Shown: piece after piece, positions 1 through 5,968 of the stretch
Numbering within the stretch: position 1 is the stretch's first letter
Layout: each line of letters begins with the position of its first letter
Source: an uncultured Gemmatimonadales bacterium
GTDB lineage: Bacteria; Gemmatimonadota; Gemmatimonadetes; Longimicrobiales; Gaopeijiaceae
Length of the DNA stretch: 9,604 nt
Assembly (NCBI GenBank): GCA_937982605.1
Contig: CALJLC010000458.1
Location: 1-9,604 of the forward strand
Direction: 5' to 3'
Notes under the pieces: generated by a model
The model's database searches: none
Seen by the model: the letters and a program-made list of their open reading frames with translations, nothing else
What the model was told of the DNA's origin: nothing
Position numbers and translations under genes: made by a program

Positions 1-1043
1 GCGACGAGGAGGCGCAGGACGTCGCGGAACGGGCCGACCAGGTCCTCGCGCAGCGAGACGGCCTCGCCACTCCACCCGTCGTGGATCGGGTGCGCGGGAC
101 CGAGCGCTTCGACGAACGCCGCCAGCTCTGCGGTGGCCGACTCGATCGTCGCCCCGGGACGCACCCGCCCGACGACGTCGAGGTAGCGCGCGCCGCGCAT
201 GCCCTCGCCGAGCTGCCGCTCCTCGAATACGAGCGGGGTGAAGACGTCCACCGGGGGCGGGTACCCGCCCTCCTGTCGCACCACGCCGAGCACTTCGTGT
301 GGCGTCCCGCCCAGGTCGATGGTCGACCCGACGGTCGAGCGATCGGCGCCGAAGCTCTGGCGCCAGAACGACTCGGAGAGCACGACCTCGGGGACTTCGG
401 CGCCCGTCCGGGAAAGCCAGTCCGTCCGACCGAGCAGAGGCGCGACGCCGAGCAGCTCGAAGAAGCCGGGAGAGACCGCCGCGCCGCGGATCTGCCGCAG
501 CTCGCCGTCGACGACCCACTCGGGCGTGCTGCTCGAGATCCCGGCGAAGTCGACGAAGTGGCTCCACTCCTCGCCGCGAAGGTCGCGCAGGAGCGGCGGG
601 GAGATCCGTCCCCGCTCTCGGCCGCCACCCTCGTCCGGTCGGCCGAGCTCGTAGATCCGCACGAGCGCCTCCGAGTCGGGCAGCGGAAGCGGGCGCAGCC
701 AGACGCGCCACGCGATGCCGCCGAGGACGATCGCGCTCGAGAGCCCCAGCGCCATCGTCCCCGCCACGCCGACCGAGAAGAGCGGGCGCCGCCGCAGGAC
801 CCGCACTGCCGTCCTCACATCCGAGACCCCATGGAAGCGGACGGCCTCGACGGCGACCGCCAGCGCGATCGGCAGCGAGCGCAGCGCCTGCCCGCGGTAC
901 CAGCGGCGCGCGGCGGCGGCGCCGCGTGCCTGCGCCAGCTTCTGAAAGGTCTCGTCGAGGTCGTCGAGGACGTCGTCACGGTCGGCCGCCGGAGTGATCC
1001 ACGAGAGCAGCACGCGGGCGACGCGTGGGGGGCGGGGGGTCAC
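1..1043 (-). CDS. ADOP-family MacB/FtsX-like permease, N-terminal part (truncated by window edge)
   Basis: I read this frame by translating the minus strand from a GTG at 1043-1041; it stays open to the window edge, giving about 347 residues. Residues 1-75 form a charged helical segment like the permease prefix domains of this family. A transmembrane helix lies near 89-117 after the motif RRRPLFS and is followed by RPLPLPDSEALVRIYEL, matching the family pattern of a helix then LLRPLPYP. The rest is a MacB-like periplasmic core, with SPGFFELLGV near 191-200, SESFWRQSFGAD near 223-234 and a VLGVV strand near 251. Known for the family: ADOP proteins have two such permease units, carry no ATPase domain and usually follow a PadR gene, as here; their substrates are mostly unknown. 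The GTG overlaps the PadR stop (GTGA), with GGGAG seven bases upstream, so translational coupling is likely. The C-terminal FtsX domains are outside the window. Confidence 0.9.
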   Translation of the reverse strand, partial: MTPRPPRVARVLLSWITPAADRDDVLDDLDETFQKLAQARGAAAARRWYRGQALRSLPIALAVAVEAVRFHGVSDVRTAVRVLRRRPLFSVGVAGTMALGLSSAIVLGGIAWRVWLRPLPLPDSEALVRIYELGRPDEGGGRERGRISPPLLRDLRGEEWSHFVDFAGISSSTPEWVVDGELRQIRGAAVSPGFFELLGVAPLLGRTDWLSRTGAEVPEVVLSESFWRQSFGADRSTVGSTIDLGGTPHEVLGVVRQEGGYPPPVDVFTPLVFEERQLGEGMRGARYLDVVGRVRPGATIESATAELAAFVEALGPAHPIHDGWSGEAVSLREDLVGPFRDVLRLLV

Positions 1044-1369
1044 GACGCGTCTCCCGTCCGAACCTTCGCCCCCGACCAGAGGCTGTCGAGCAACTCCCGC
1101 GACCGGGTGAGCGCGGCGTGACCGTCGGGCTCGAGCCGATAGACCTTGCGCGGTCGGCCGCCCTCGGTGACCGGGCGCGTGGTCGACGCCACCAGGCCCT
1201 TCGTCTCGAGCCGCTTCAGCGTCACGTAGACGGCCGGAATCGACACGTCCCGGCCCGACGTCTCGAGGATCTCCGCATGGATGGCGGCGCCGTAGCCACC
1301 GCGCTCGAGGCGCGCGAGCGCGAGAAGCACCACCTGCTCGAACTCACCCAGGTATTCGCGCGTACCCAT
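1040..1369 (-). CDS. PadR-family transcriptional regulator
   Basis: This 109-residue protein is a small winged-helix repressor of the PadR type. Residues 5-35 give the first helices (YLGEFEQVVLLALARLE, then GYGAAIHAEI). Residues 42-62 contain the recognition helix (VSIPAVYVTLKRLETKGLV), and 70-80 form the wing (GGRPRKVYRLE). The length is typical of the short PadR group, which dimerises through its C-terminal helix and binds inverted repeats near its own promoter. The downstream permease starts inside its stop codon, so the two are one operon, and this protein probably represses that operon in response to an unknown ligand. The ATG at 1369 is preceded on the minus strand by eight consecutive G residues (1382-1375) that can serve as the ribosome binding site. 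Family assignment is firm; ligand and target are inferred. Confidence 0.95.
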   Translation of the reverse strand: MGTREYLGEFEQVVLLALARLERGGYGAAIHAEILETSGRDVSIPAVYVTLKRLETKGLVASTTRPVTEGGRPRKVYRLEPDGHAALTRSRELLDSLWSGAKVRTGDAS

Positions 1370-1385
1370 CCCGTCCCCCCCCAGT

Positions 1386-1420
1386 CTTAAACAAAGCTTT
1401 AAAACAATGTTTAATGTTCA
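1386..1420 (-). promoter_or_regulatory. AT-rich promoter/operator region of padR-ADOP operon
   Basis: This short AT-rich island in GC-rich DNA lies 17-51 bases upstream of the padR start. It contains a perfect 7-base inverted repeat, TTAAACA (1387-1393) and TGTTTAA (1408-1414), separated by 14 bases. Inside it are the palindromes AAAGCTTT (1393-1400) and TTTAAA (1398-1403). On the minus strand TTAAAC and TTTAAG, 17 bases apart, could act as -35 and -10 boxes, but both are weak matches. The arm spacing of about two helical turns suits a PadR dimer, and overlap with the promoter suggests autorepression. The repeat is seen directly; the operator role is inferred. Confidence 0.6.
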
Positions 1421-1449
1421 GTGCGCCCGGTCAACCCCGGCCGGGTCGG

Positions 1450-2637
1450 TCAGTCCCGGAAGGGGTCCACCGTCCGCGCGGGCGCCATGCAGACGACGAG
1501 CGGGGTGAGCCTCTCGAGCACCTCGATGCCGGGCTGCGCGCGCAGCACCGAGTCGAGCTTGCGGTAGACCTGCGGCGCCTCGTCGAGGTCGCCTCCGCGC
1601 AGGACCACCCCTTTCGTCGCGCGGGCCATCGCGTCGGGCGTGACCCGACCCGCTCGGATCATGCGGCCCTTCTTCCACTTCCCTCGAGCCTGAGCGCGAC
1701 CCATGACCCGCCCCGCCCCGTGCACGGTCGAGAAGAGGTGGTCGGCGCCCGAGGCCTCGGTGCCCACGAGAATGCCCGACTCGTCGCCCATGGAGCCGCC
1801 CACGAAGCCGCGCTGTCCGGCGAAGGCGGGCGTCGCCCCCTTCCGCACGACCACGACCTCGCCGTCTCCGTGGTCCTCCTTCCATGCGAAGTTGTGGTGG
1901 TTGTGAACCAGGTCGAGCTCCTCGCCCCCGAGGATGGAGACGACCTTGCGCGCGACCCACTCGCGGCCCGCGTACGCGTACTCGCCCGCGAGCGCCATCA
2001 GCGTCCAGTAGGCGTCCCCCAGCGGGGTGTCGAGACCGAGAAGGACTTCCCGGTTCATGTTCGCGCGGCGATCGGGCCGGAGGTCGGTCCACGACTCGCC
2101 CTGGGCCAACGCCACCACGCCATGGGCCGTGATGAAGCCGAGACCCCGGGATCCGAAGTGCACGCCGACCCAGACGCGGTCGGCCTCGTCCACGAAGACG
2201 TCGACGTAGTGGTTGCCCCCGCCGACCGTCCCGAGCTGCGCGCGCGCCCGGCTGCGGAGCTCGTCGCGCACCGCGTCGGGCACGGCGTCCCAGGCCGTGG
2301 AGTCGAAGAGCGGGTGTGCGACGGGCGCGTCGTCCGCCCGGTTCGTCGGCCGGCTCAGCCCGAAGCCGATCGAATCGGCGATCTCGTCGGCCACCTCCTC
2401 GAGTCGCGGGCGCAGCTCCGTTCCGCTCAGATCCGTCAGGATCGCAGCGTTCCCGCACGCGATGTCAACGCCGACCCCGATGGGCGACACCCGCCCCCGG
2501 TACGTCGCGACGCCCCCGATGGGCATGACGTAGCCCGGGTGGCCGTCGGCCATGAGCGCGACGCGCTCAGCCGCCACGGCCACCTTCTCGAGCTGGATCA
2601 GCGTCGTCTCGTCGTGCTGACCGTAGATGGTCTTCAT
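1450..2637 (-). CDS. rtcB: RtcB-family RNA-splicing ligase (divergent subgroup)
   Basis: RtcB enzymes join RNA 2',3'-cyclic phosphate or 3'-phosphate ends to 5'-OH ends, using GTP and Mn2+ through a histidine-GMP intermediate. This 395-residue protein carries the family landmarks: HPGYVMPIGGV at 33-43, GVDIACG at 56-62 with metal ligands D58 and C61, GGGNH at 139-143, H160 in VHFGSRGLG, HHNF at 247-250, VRKGAT at 264-269, GSMGD at 281-285 and HGAGR at 306-310, where H306 is the expected guanylated histidine. It differs from the E. coli type: the usual HSGSRG reads HFGSRG, and the C-terminus ends in DPFRD rather than the Lys-Gly tail whose lysine contacts GMP. From memory both traits occur together in one bacterial paralog group. 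The gene starts 67 bases after the DUF1854 stop, with a GGAG nine bases before the ATG. No archease or rtcA gene is visible nearby. The RtcB fold is certain; the exact reaction is not. Confidence 0.95.
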   Translation of the reverse strand: MKTIYGQHDETTLIQLEKVAVAAERVALMADGHPGYVMPIGGVATYRGRVSPIGVGVDIACGNAAILTDLSGTELRPRLEEVADEIADSIGFGLSRPTNRADDAPVAHPLFDSTAWDAVPDAVRDELRSRARAQLGTVGGGNHYVDVFVDEADRVWVGVHFGSRGLGFITAHGVVALAQGESWTDLRPDRRANMNREVLLGLDTPLGDAYWTLMALAGEYAYAGREWVARKVVSILGGEELDLVHNHHNFAWKEDHGDGEVVVVRKGATPAFAGQRGFVGGSMGDESGILVGTEASGADHLFSTVHGAGRVMGRAQARGKWKKGRMIRAGRVTPDAMARATKGVVLRGGDLDEAPQVYRKLDSVLRAQPGIEVLERLTPLVVCMAPARTVDPFRD

Positions 2638-2704
2638 GCGCCTGGGCTCCGGCCGGGTCGGGCCGACCCTCCCGGGCCGGCCCTCCCACGGTTCTCTTCC
2701 TCCG

Positions 2705-3190
2705 TCAGTCCACGAACGCCCAGAGCCAGCGGCGGCTCTTCTCGTCCATGGCCTCCGGATCTGCCACGTGGTACAGGTCCCCGGCCACGTCGCGGATCAC
2801 CACGCCGCCGCCGGGCACCTCGGTCGGCCAGTCGTCCAGCCGCGTCTGGAACGAGCGCGCGCCCTGGCGCGTCTCCACCTTCCACGTCCGGATCTCGACC
2901 TCCTCGTCGACGTCGGCGATGCGGGTGACCTCGAGCACGAAGCCCGCCTCGGCGAGCGCGGCCTCGAGGGCCCGGCGCGACTCCGCGCCGAGCTCCTCCG
3001 GCTCACCCACCAGCGCGAACTCCTCGTCGTCGTCGTCCCTGAGGCTCACGTAGCGCCCGGGCTCCGACCACGGGAAGCAGCGGTGCACCCGCACCGGCTT
3101 TTCCGCGCCGTTCCTGCGGGCCCAGAGCTGTCCGTCCGTCCGCTGCTCGAGCACCAGCTCGAGCTCGGCGTCGGGCTTCAACTTCACCAT
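2705..3190 (-). CDS. DUF1854 family protein, partner of the upstream ABC transporter
   Basis: I choose the ATG at 3190 (161 residues) over an in-frame GTG at 3205, because GGAGGG (3203-3198) sits seven bases before that ATG, an ideal Shine-Dalgarno. The protein is acidic and soluble, without signal peptide or membrane segment. The N-terminal half has an arginine-rich strand region (VRVHRCFPWSEPGRYVSL) followed by an acidic DDDDEE stretch. The C-terminal half carries the DUF1854 pattern: TWKVET, then PGGGVVIRDVAGDLYHVADP and a closing helix with KSRRWLW. From memory this family is annotated as cyanophycin-metabolism-associated and is encoded next to an ABC transporter of the type found here, 46 bases upstream in this window. 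The molecular role is unknown; it may be a cytosolic accessory of the transporter. Family call good, function inferred from neighbours only. Confidence 0.82.
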   Translation of the reverse strand: MVKLKPDAELELVLEQRTDGQLWARRNGAEKPVRVHRCFPWSEPGRYVSLRDDDDEEFALVGEPEELGAESRRALEAALAEAGFVLEVTRIADVDEEVEIRTWKVETRQGARSFQTRLDDWPTEVPGGGVVIRDVAGDLYHVADPEAMDEKSRRWLWAFVD

Positions 3191-3197
3191 CACCTCA

Positions 3198-3203
3198 CCC
3201 TCC
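3198..3203 (-). promoter_or_regulatory. Strong Shine-Dalgarno that decides the DUF1854 start
   Basis: The minus strand reads GGAGGG here, seven bases before the ATG at 3190-3188. The longer in-frame alternative would start inside this site, so the shorter protein is favoured. Confidence 0.75.
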
Positions 3204-3210
3204 ACTCTTC

Positions 3211-3225
3211 GGGGGCCGCGCCCCC
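3211..3225 (-). other. GC hairpin between ABC and DUF1854 genes
   Basis: GGGGGC (3211-3216) and GCCCCC (3220-3225) are perfectly complementary around a three-base loop. The hairpin lies 11 bases past the ABC stop and just before the DUF1854 ribosome binding site. There is no T-tract, so an intrinsic terminator is unlikely. It might protect or partly attenuate the transcript, changing the ratio of the two proteins. The structure is visible; the role is a guess. Confidence 0.4.
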
Positions 3226-3236
3226 TCGTCCCTGTC

Positions 3237-5549
3237 TCACGCCCCCGTCTGCAGCTCGAGCTGCAGGCCGTGGAGCTTCCCGTAGATGCCGTCGGGCCGC
3301 GCGAGCAGCTCCTCGTGCGTCCCCGACTCGGCCAGCCTTCCGTCCTTCATCACGAAGAGCCGTGACGCGCGGTGCAGCGTCGACAGCCGGTGCGCGATCG
3401 CGAACGTCGTGCGTCCGGCCACGAGGCGGTCCATCGCCTCCTGGATCTTCCGCTCCGTCTCCGTATCCACCGCCGATGTCGCCTCGTCGAGGATCAGGAT
3501 CCTCGGGTCGTGCAGGATCGCCCGCGCGATCGAGACGCGCTGACGCTCTCCACCCGAGAGGTTCTGTCCCCGCTCCCCCACGATCGTGTCGTAGCCCTGC
3601 GGCAGCTTCACGATGAAGTCGTGGGCGTTGGCGGCCCCAGCGGCCTGGATCACCTGCTCGGGCGAAGCTTCCGGGTGCCCGTAGCGGATGTTGTCCATGA
3701 CCGACCCGTGGAACAGGTAGGGATCCTGCAGCACGATCCCGATCTGCCGGCGGTAGTGTCCGGTGTCGAGCGTGCGCACGTCCACGCCGTCGACGAGCAC
3801 GCGGCCCGCCGTGACGTCGTAGAAGCGCGCGATCAGGTTCGTGACCGTCGTCTTCCCTCCTCCCGACGGCCCGACCAGCCCGATCATCTCGCCCGGCGCC
3901 ACGTCGAACGACACGCCCTTGAGCACCTGACGAACCCCGTCGTAGCCGAAGCTCACGTCCTCGAACGTCACCCTGCCCCGCACCGGCTCGAGCTTAACCG
4001 GCTCCGCCGCGTCCACCACGTCCGGCTCGGTATCGAGCACCTCGAACACACGGTGCGCCGACGTCGTCGCCCGCTGCACCGTACGCGCCATCTGCCCGAT
4101 GATCTCGATCGGCCCGATGAACATCGTCGTGTACAGCAGGAACGACACGAACGTCCCGGCCGACAGCGCTGCATCGCCCGTGCCCAGCAGCCGCGGCATG
4201 GCGAACGCCCACACGCCGACCGTCGTTCCGTGCACGGCGAGCATCAGCGCCGGCCAGAACGTCGTCCACGAGCGGTGGATGCGATTGAACTCGTCCGTCA
4301 CGTCCACGTTTCGCTCCACGAACCTTCCCGTCTCTCTCTCCTCCTGGTTGAAGGCCTTCACCACCCGCATGCCCGGAATCGTGTCCGAGAGCACGTCGGT
4401 CACCCGCGACCACTTCCGCCACGCGCGGATGAAGAAGCGGTTCATGTGCTCCCCGTGCCGCCAGATCGCCCAGCAGAACAGGGGCACGGGCACCACCATC
4501 ACGAGCCCCAGCCGCCAGTCGAGCGTGAGCAGGACGGCGCTCAGCCCGAGCAGCATGATCGCCGAGAGCGACACGTCCACCACGCCGAACGCCAGGAAGT
4601 CCCAGAGCCGGTCGGTGTCCGAGCTCACGCGCGTGATCAGGCTGCCCGTCTTCTTCCTCGAGTAGAAGGAGAGCGACAGGCGCTGCAGGTGCTCGTACAG
4701 CTCGGTCCGGAGATCGCGGGCGACCCACTCCCCGAGGATCGCCATGTAGCGCAGGCGCACGAGCGCCGAGGCCTGGCGCACGAGGTACACCAGCGCCATC
4801 GCCGTCACGGCGATCCAGGCGATCCATGCCCCGTCCTCCGCGGCCATCGTCCCGTCCTGCACCGGCCGCACCACCGAGTCGATGAGGTACCCCGCCAGGT
4901 ACGGCGGCACGAGGCTCACCGCGGTGATGAGCGTGGCCGCGACGAAGCCGATCGCCACCTGCCTCCGGTACCGCCCCAGATAGCCGAGCAGCCGCCAGAG
5001 CACGGCGGACTCCCGTCCCGCCACGAGCGCCTGGGCCTCCCGGATGGGGGCCGCCACGCTCGCCGCGTACTCGTCGTCGGCGTCGGTCGTCGGCACGCTG
5101 CGCCCCTCGAGCTCCTGCTCGAGCACGAAGCGGATGTTCTCCACCGCGCGGCGCTGCCGGTGCGTGTAGCGCACCACGCCGAGCGCGGGCTCGTCGGGCT
5201 CGCCGAGGAGCGTCAGCGTGCTGCCGGACAGGCCGGGTGTCTCGCGCACGGCCCGCACGTCGGCGCGCGCGAGGGTGTGCACCCGCCAGGCGGTGTCCGT
5301 GCCGGCGTCGCCGGAGGTGTCCTTCGGCGCGTCCGGACGGGCGATCGCCACGTCGCGCTCGCCGAGCGCGAGCCACGCCTCGCCGAGCCGCATGCCGGCG
5401 TCGAGGTCGGTCAGGGCATAGAGCTGAACCGGGCGGCCGCCCCACGCGCCCTCGATCGCCGCGCGGACCTCGGCGGGCATGCGGACCGGCTGGTCCGTGT
5501 ACCGCTCGATGATCCGGCGGTCGATCGTGTTCTGTGTCGTCTCGTTCAT
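3237..5549 (-). CDS. ABC half-transporter (type IV exporter fold) with N-terminal extension, DUF1854-associated
   Basis: This 770-residue protein fuses an ABC-exporter membrane domain to its ATPase. Residues 1-180 form a soluble extension absent from ordinary exporters. Residues about 185-490 hold six predicted helices (clear hydrophobic stretches near 198-222, 241-260, 322-360 and 430-485) with the coupling segment FYSRKKTGSLITRVSSDTD. The ATPase has Walker A GPSGGGKT at 560-567, Q608 in LQDPYLF, the signature LSGGE at 664-668, Walker B ILILDEATSAVD from 684 and H720, so all catalytic residues are present. It should work as a homodimer in the inner membrane. The DUF1854 gene follows after 46 bases; from memory this pair is known beside cyanophycin genes in Proteobacteria, with unproven substrate. 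The ATG at 5549 has only a weak purine stretch upstream. Generic MsbA-like export is the alternative reading, but the extension and neighbour argue for the DUF1854-linked group. Confidence 0.93.
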   Translation of the reverse strand: MNETTQNTIDRRIIERYTDQPVRMPAEVRAAIEGAWGGRPVQLYALTDLDAGMRLGEAWLALGERDVAIARPDAPKDTSGDAGTDTAWRVHTLARADVRAVRETPGLSGSTLTLLGEPDEPALGVVRYTHRQRRAVENIRFVLEQELEGRSVPTTDADDEYAASVAAPIREAQALVAGRESAVLWRLLGYLGRYRRQVAIGFVAATLITAVSLVPPYLAGYLIDSVVRPVQDGTMAAEDGAWIAWIAVTAMALVYLVRQASALVRLRYMAILGEWVARDLRTELYEHLQRLSLSFYSRKKTGSLITRVSSDTDRLWDFLAFGVVDVSLSAIMLLGLSAVLLTLDWRLGLVMVVPVPLFCWAIWRHGEHMNRFFIRAWRKWSRVTDVLSDTIPGMRVVKAFNQEERETGRFVERNVDVTDEFNRIHRSWTTFWPALMLAVHGTTVGVWAFAMPRLLGTGDAALSAGTFVSFLLYTTMFIGPIEIIGQMARTVQRATTSAHRVFEVLDTEPDVVDAAEPVKLEPVRGRVTFEDVSFGYDGVRQVLKGVSFDVAPGEMIGLVGPSGGGKTTVTNLIARFYDVTAGRVLVDGVDVRTLDTGHYRRQIGIVLQDPYLFHGSVMDNIRYGHPEASPEQVIQAAGAANAHDFIVKLPQGYDTIVGERGQNLSGGERQRVSIARAILHDPRILILDEATSAVDTETERKIQEAMDRLVAGRTTFAIAHRLSTLHRASRLFVMKDGRLAESGTHEELLARPDGIYGKLHGLQLELQTGA

Positions 5550-5646
5550 CGGTCGTTCCGTGGTTCCGGGCCTCTCGGCCCGCGTTGGGCAACAAAAAAT
5601 CCGGGCTCCCTGACCGCGTGGGGCGGCGGAAGACCGGATACTCTGC

Positions 5647-5677
5647 CTCTACTATGGTTCTAGTTAATTCAGGTATC
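5647..5677 (-). promoter_or_regulatory. Candidate promoter region of ABC-DUF1854-rtcB operon
   Basis: This AT-rich island lies about 100-130 bases before the ABC start. On the minus strand it reads TACCTGAATTAACTAGAACC followed by CATAGT. CATAGT matches the sigma-70 -10 consensus at four of six positions, but no good -35 box sits 17 bases upstream. Its position and base composition support a promoter; the exact boxes are uncertain. Confidence 0.3.
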
Positions 5678-5684
5678 CGCCTCC

Positions 5685-5703
5685 CGCCGATCGAAGATCG
5701 GCG
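5685..5703. repeat. Perfect 8-base inverted repeat (hairpin)
   Basis: CGCCGATC (5685-5692) and GATCGGCG (5696-5703) pair perfectly around the loop GAA. It sits just upstream, in ABC-transcription terms, of the AT island. It could end the peptidase transcript in a Rho-dependent setting or be a binding site; no T-tract follows on the minus strand. Confidence 0.5.
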
Positions 5704-5836
5704 CCTGGACCCACCGGCTCGCGAGGTACGACGACCGCGCGCGTACCCGGACCGCGCCCGTCATGACGACGGGTCGGCCGGAGCCGGCAGCGCTGTGAAT
5801 GGTCGGTCGCATCGCGCGTCCTGGAACGATGGAAAT

Positions 5837-5867
5837 CGGGCGCGCCCGGTTGCCCGCCCGTGGGCGG
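5837..5867. repeat. Two adjacent GC palindromes in the spacer
   Basis: CGGGCGCGCCCG (5837-5848) is a perfect 12-base palindrome. Six bases later CCGCCC (5854-5859) and GGGCGG (5862-5867) form a 6-base stem with a two-base loop. They lie about 100-130 bases beyond the peptidase stop and may form stable RNA structure at the transcript end. Such palindromes arise easily in very GC-rich DNA, so the significance is modest. Confidence 0.35.
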
Positions 5868-5968
5868 ACGCTCGGGGCGCCGGTCTGTCTAGTTAGGTAC
5901 GGAGCGGCCGACGGTCAAGTTTCCCCTTCGCCGTCCCGGCCCCCTCCCCGCCCGCCGCTCTCCACCGA

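Larger units (their letters stand above)
5550..5968. other. 419-base intergenic spacer with AT islands and hairpins
   Basis: No convincing gene lies here; a plus-strand open frame across most of it has arginine/proline-rich composition and no recognisable family. The spacer should hold the end of the peptidase transcript and the start of the ABC-DUF1854-rtcB transcript. Directly visible are an AT island at 5647-5677, a second one at 5884-5900, a perfect 8-base stem at 5685-5703, a 12-base palindrome at 5837-5848, and a perfect 6-base stem at 5854-5867. I see no clear intrinsic terminator with a T-tract for the peptidase gene. I find no tRNA-like fold. Confidence 0.6.

Noticed and set aside
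81..1121. Long plus-strand open frame (346 codons)
   Set aside because: It is antisense to the ADOP permease and PadR genes, has Arg/Asp/Pro-rich shadow composition, and shows no recognisable domain. The minus-strand reading has clear family motifs.
1436..1445. Palindrome CCCGGCCGGG as an rtcB terminator
   Set aside because: It is only a 10-base GC palindrome without loop or T-tract, of a kind expected often in such GC-rich DNA.
1414..2928. Plus-strand open frame of 504 codons and a minus-strand frame of 346 codons at 1418-2458
   Set aside because: Both overlap RtcB, whose motifs fix the true frame. Their composition (Arg/Ala/Gly/Pro runs) is that of GC-rich shadow frames.
3191..3205. GTG start at 3205 for the DUF1854 protein
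   Set aside because: The GGAGGG Shine-Dalgarno lies between this GTG and the ATG at 3190, so the shorter form is the better start.
2705..5549. Calling this a cyanophycin synthesis or degradation locus
   Set aside because: No cyanophycin synthetase, cyanophycinase or isoaspartyl dipeptidase is visible in the window; only the transporter/DUF1854 pair resembles that context.
3372..5663. Plus-strand open frame of 763 codons opposite the ABC transporter
   Set aside because: It is a full-length antisense shadow, very rich in His, Arg and Pro, with no domain; the ABC motifs on the other strand are unequivocal.
5534..5896. Possible 120-residue plus-strand gene in the spacer
   Set aside because: It has no family resemblance, no convincing Shine-Dalgarno and shadow-like composition, and it overlaps the start of the ABC gene.
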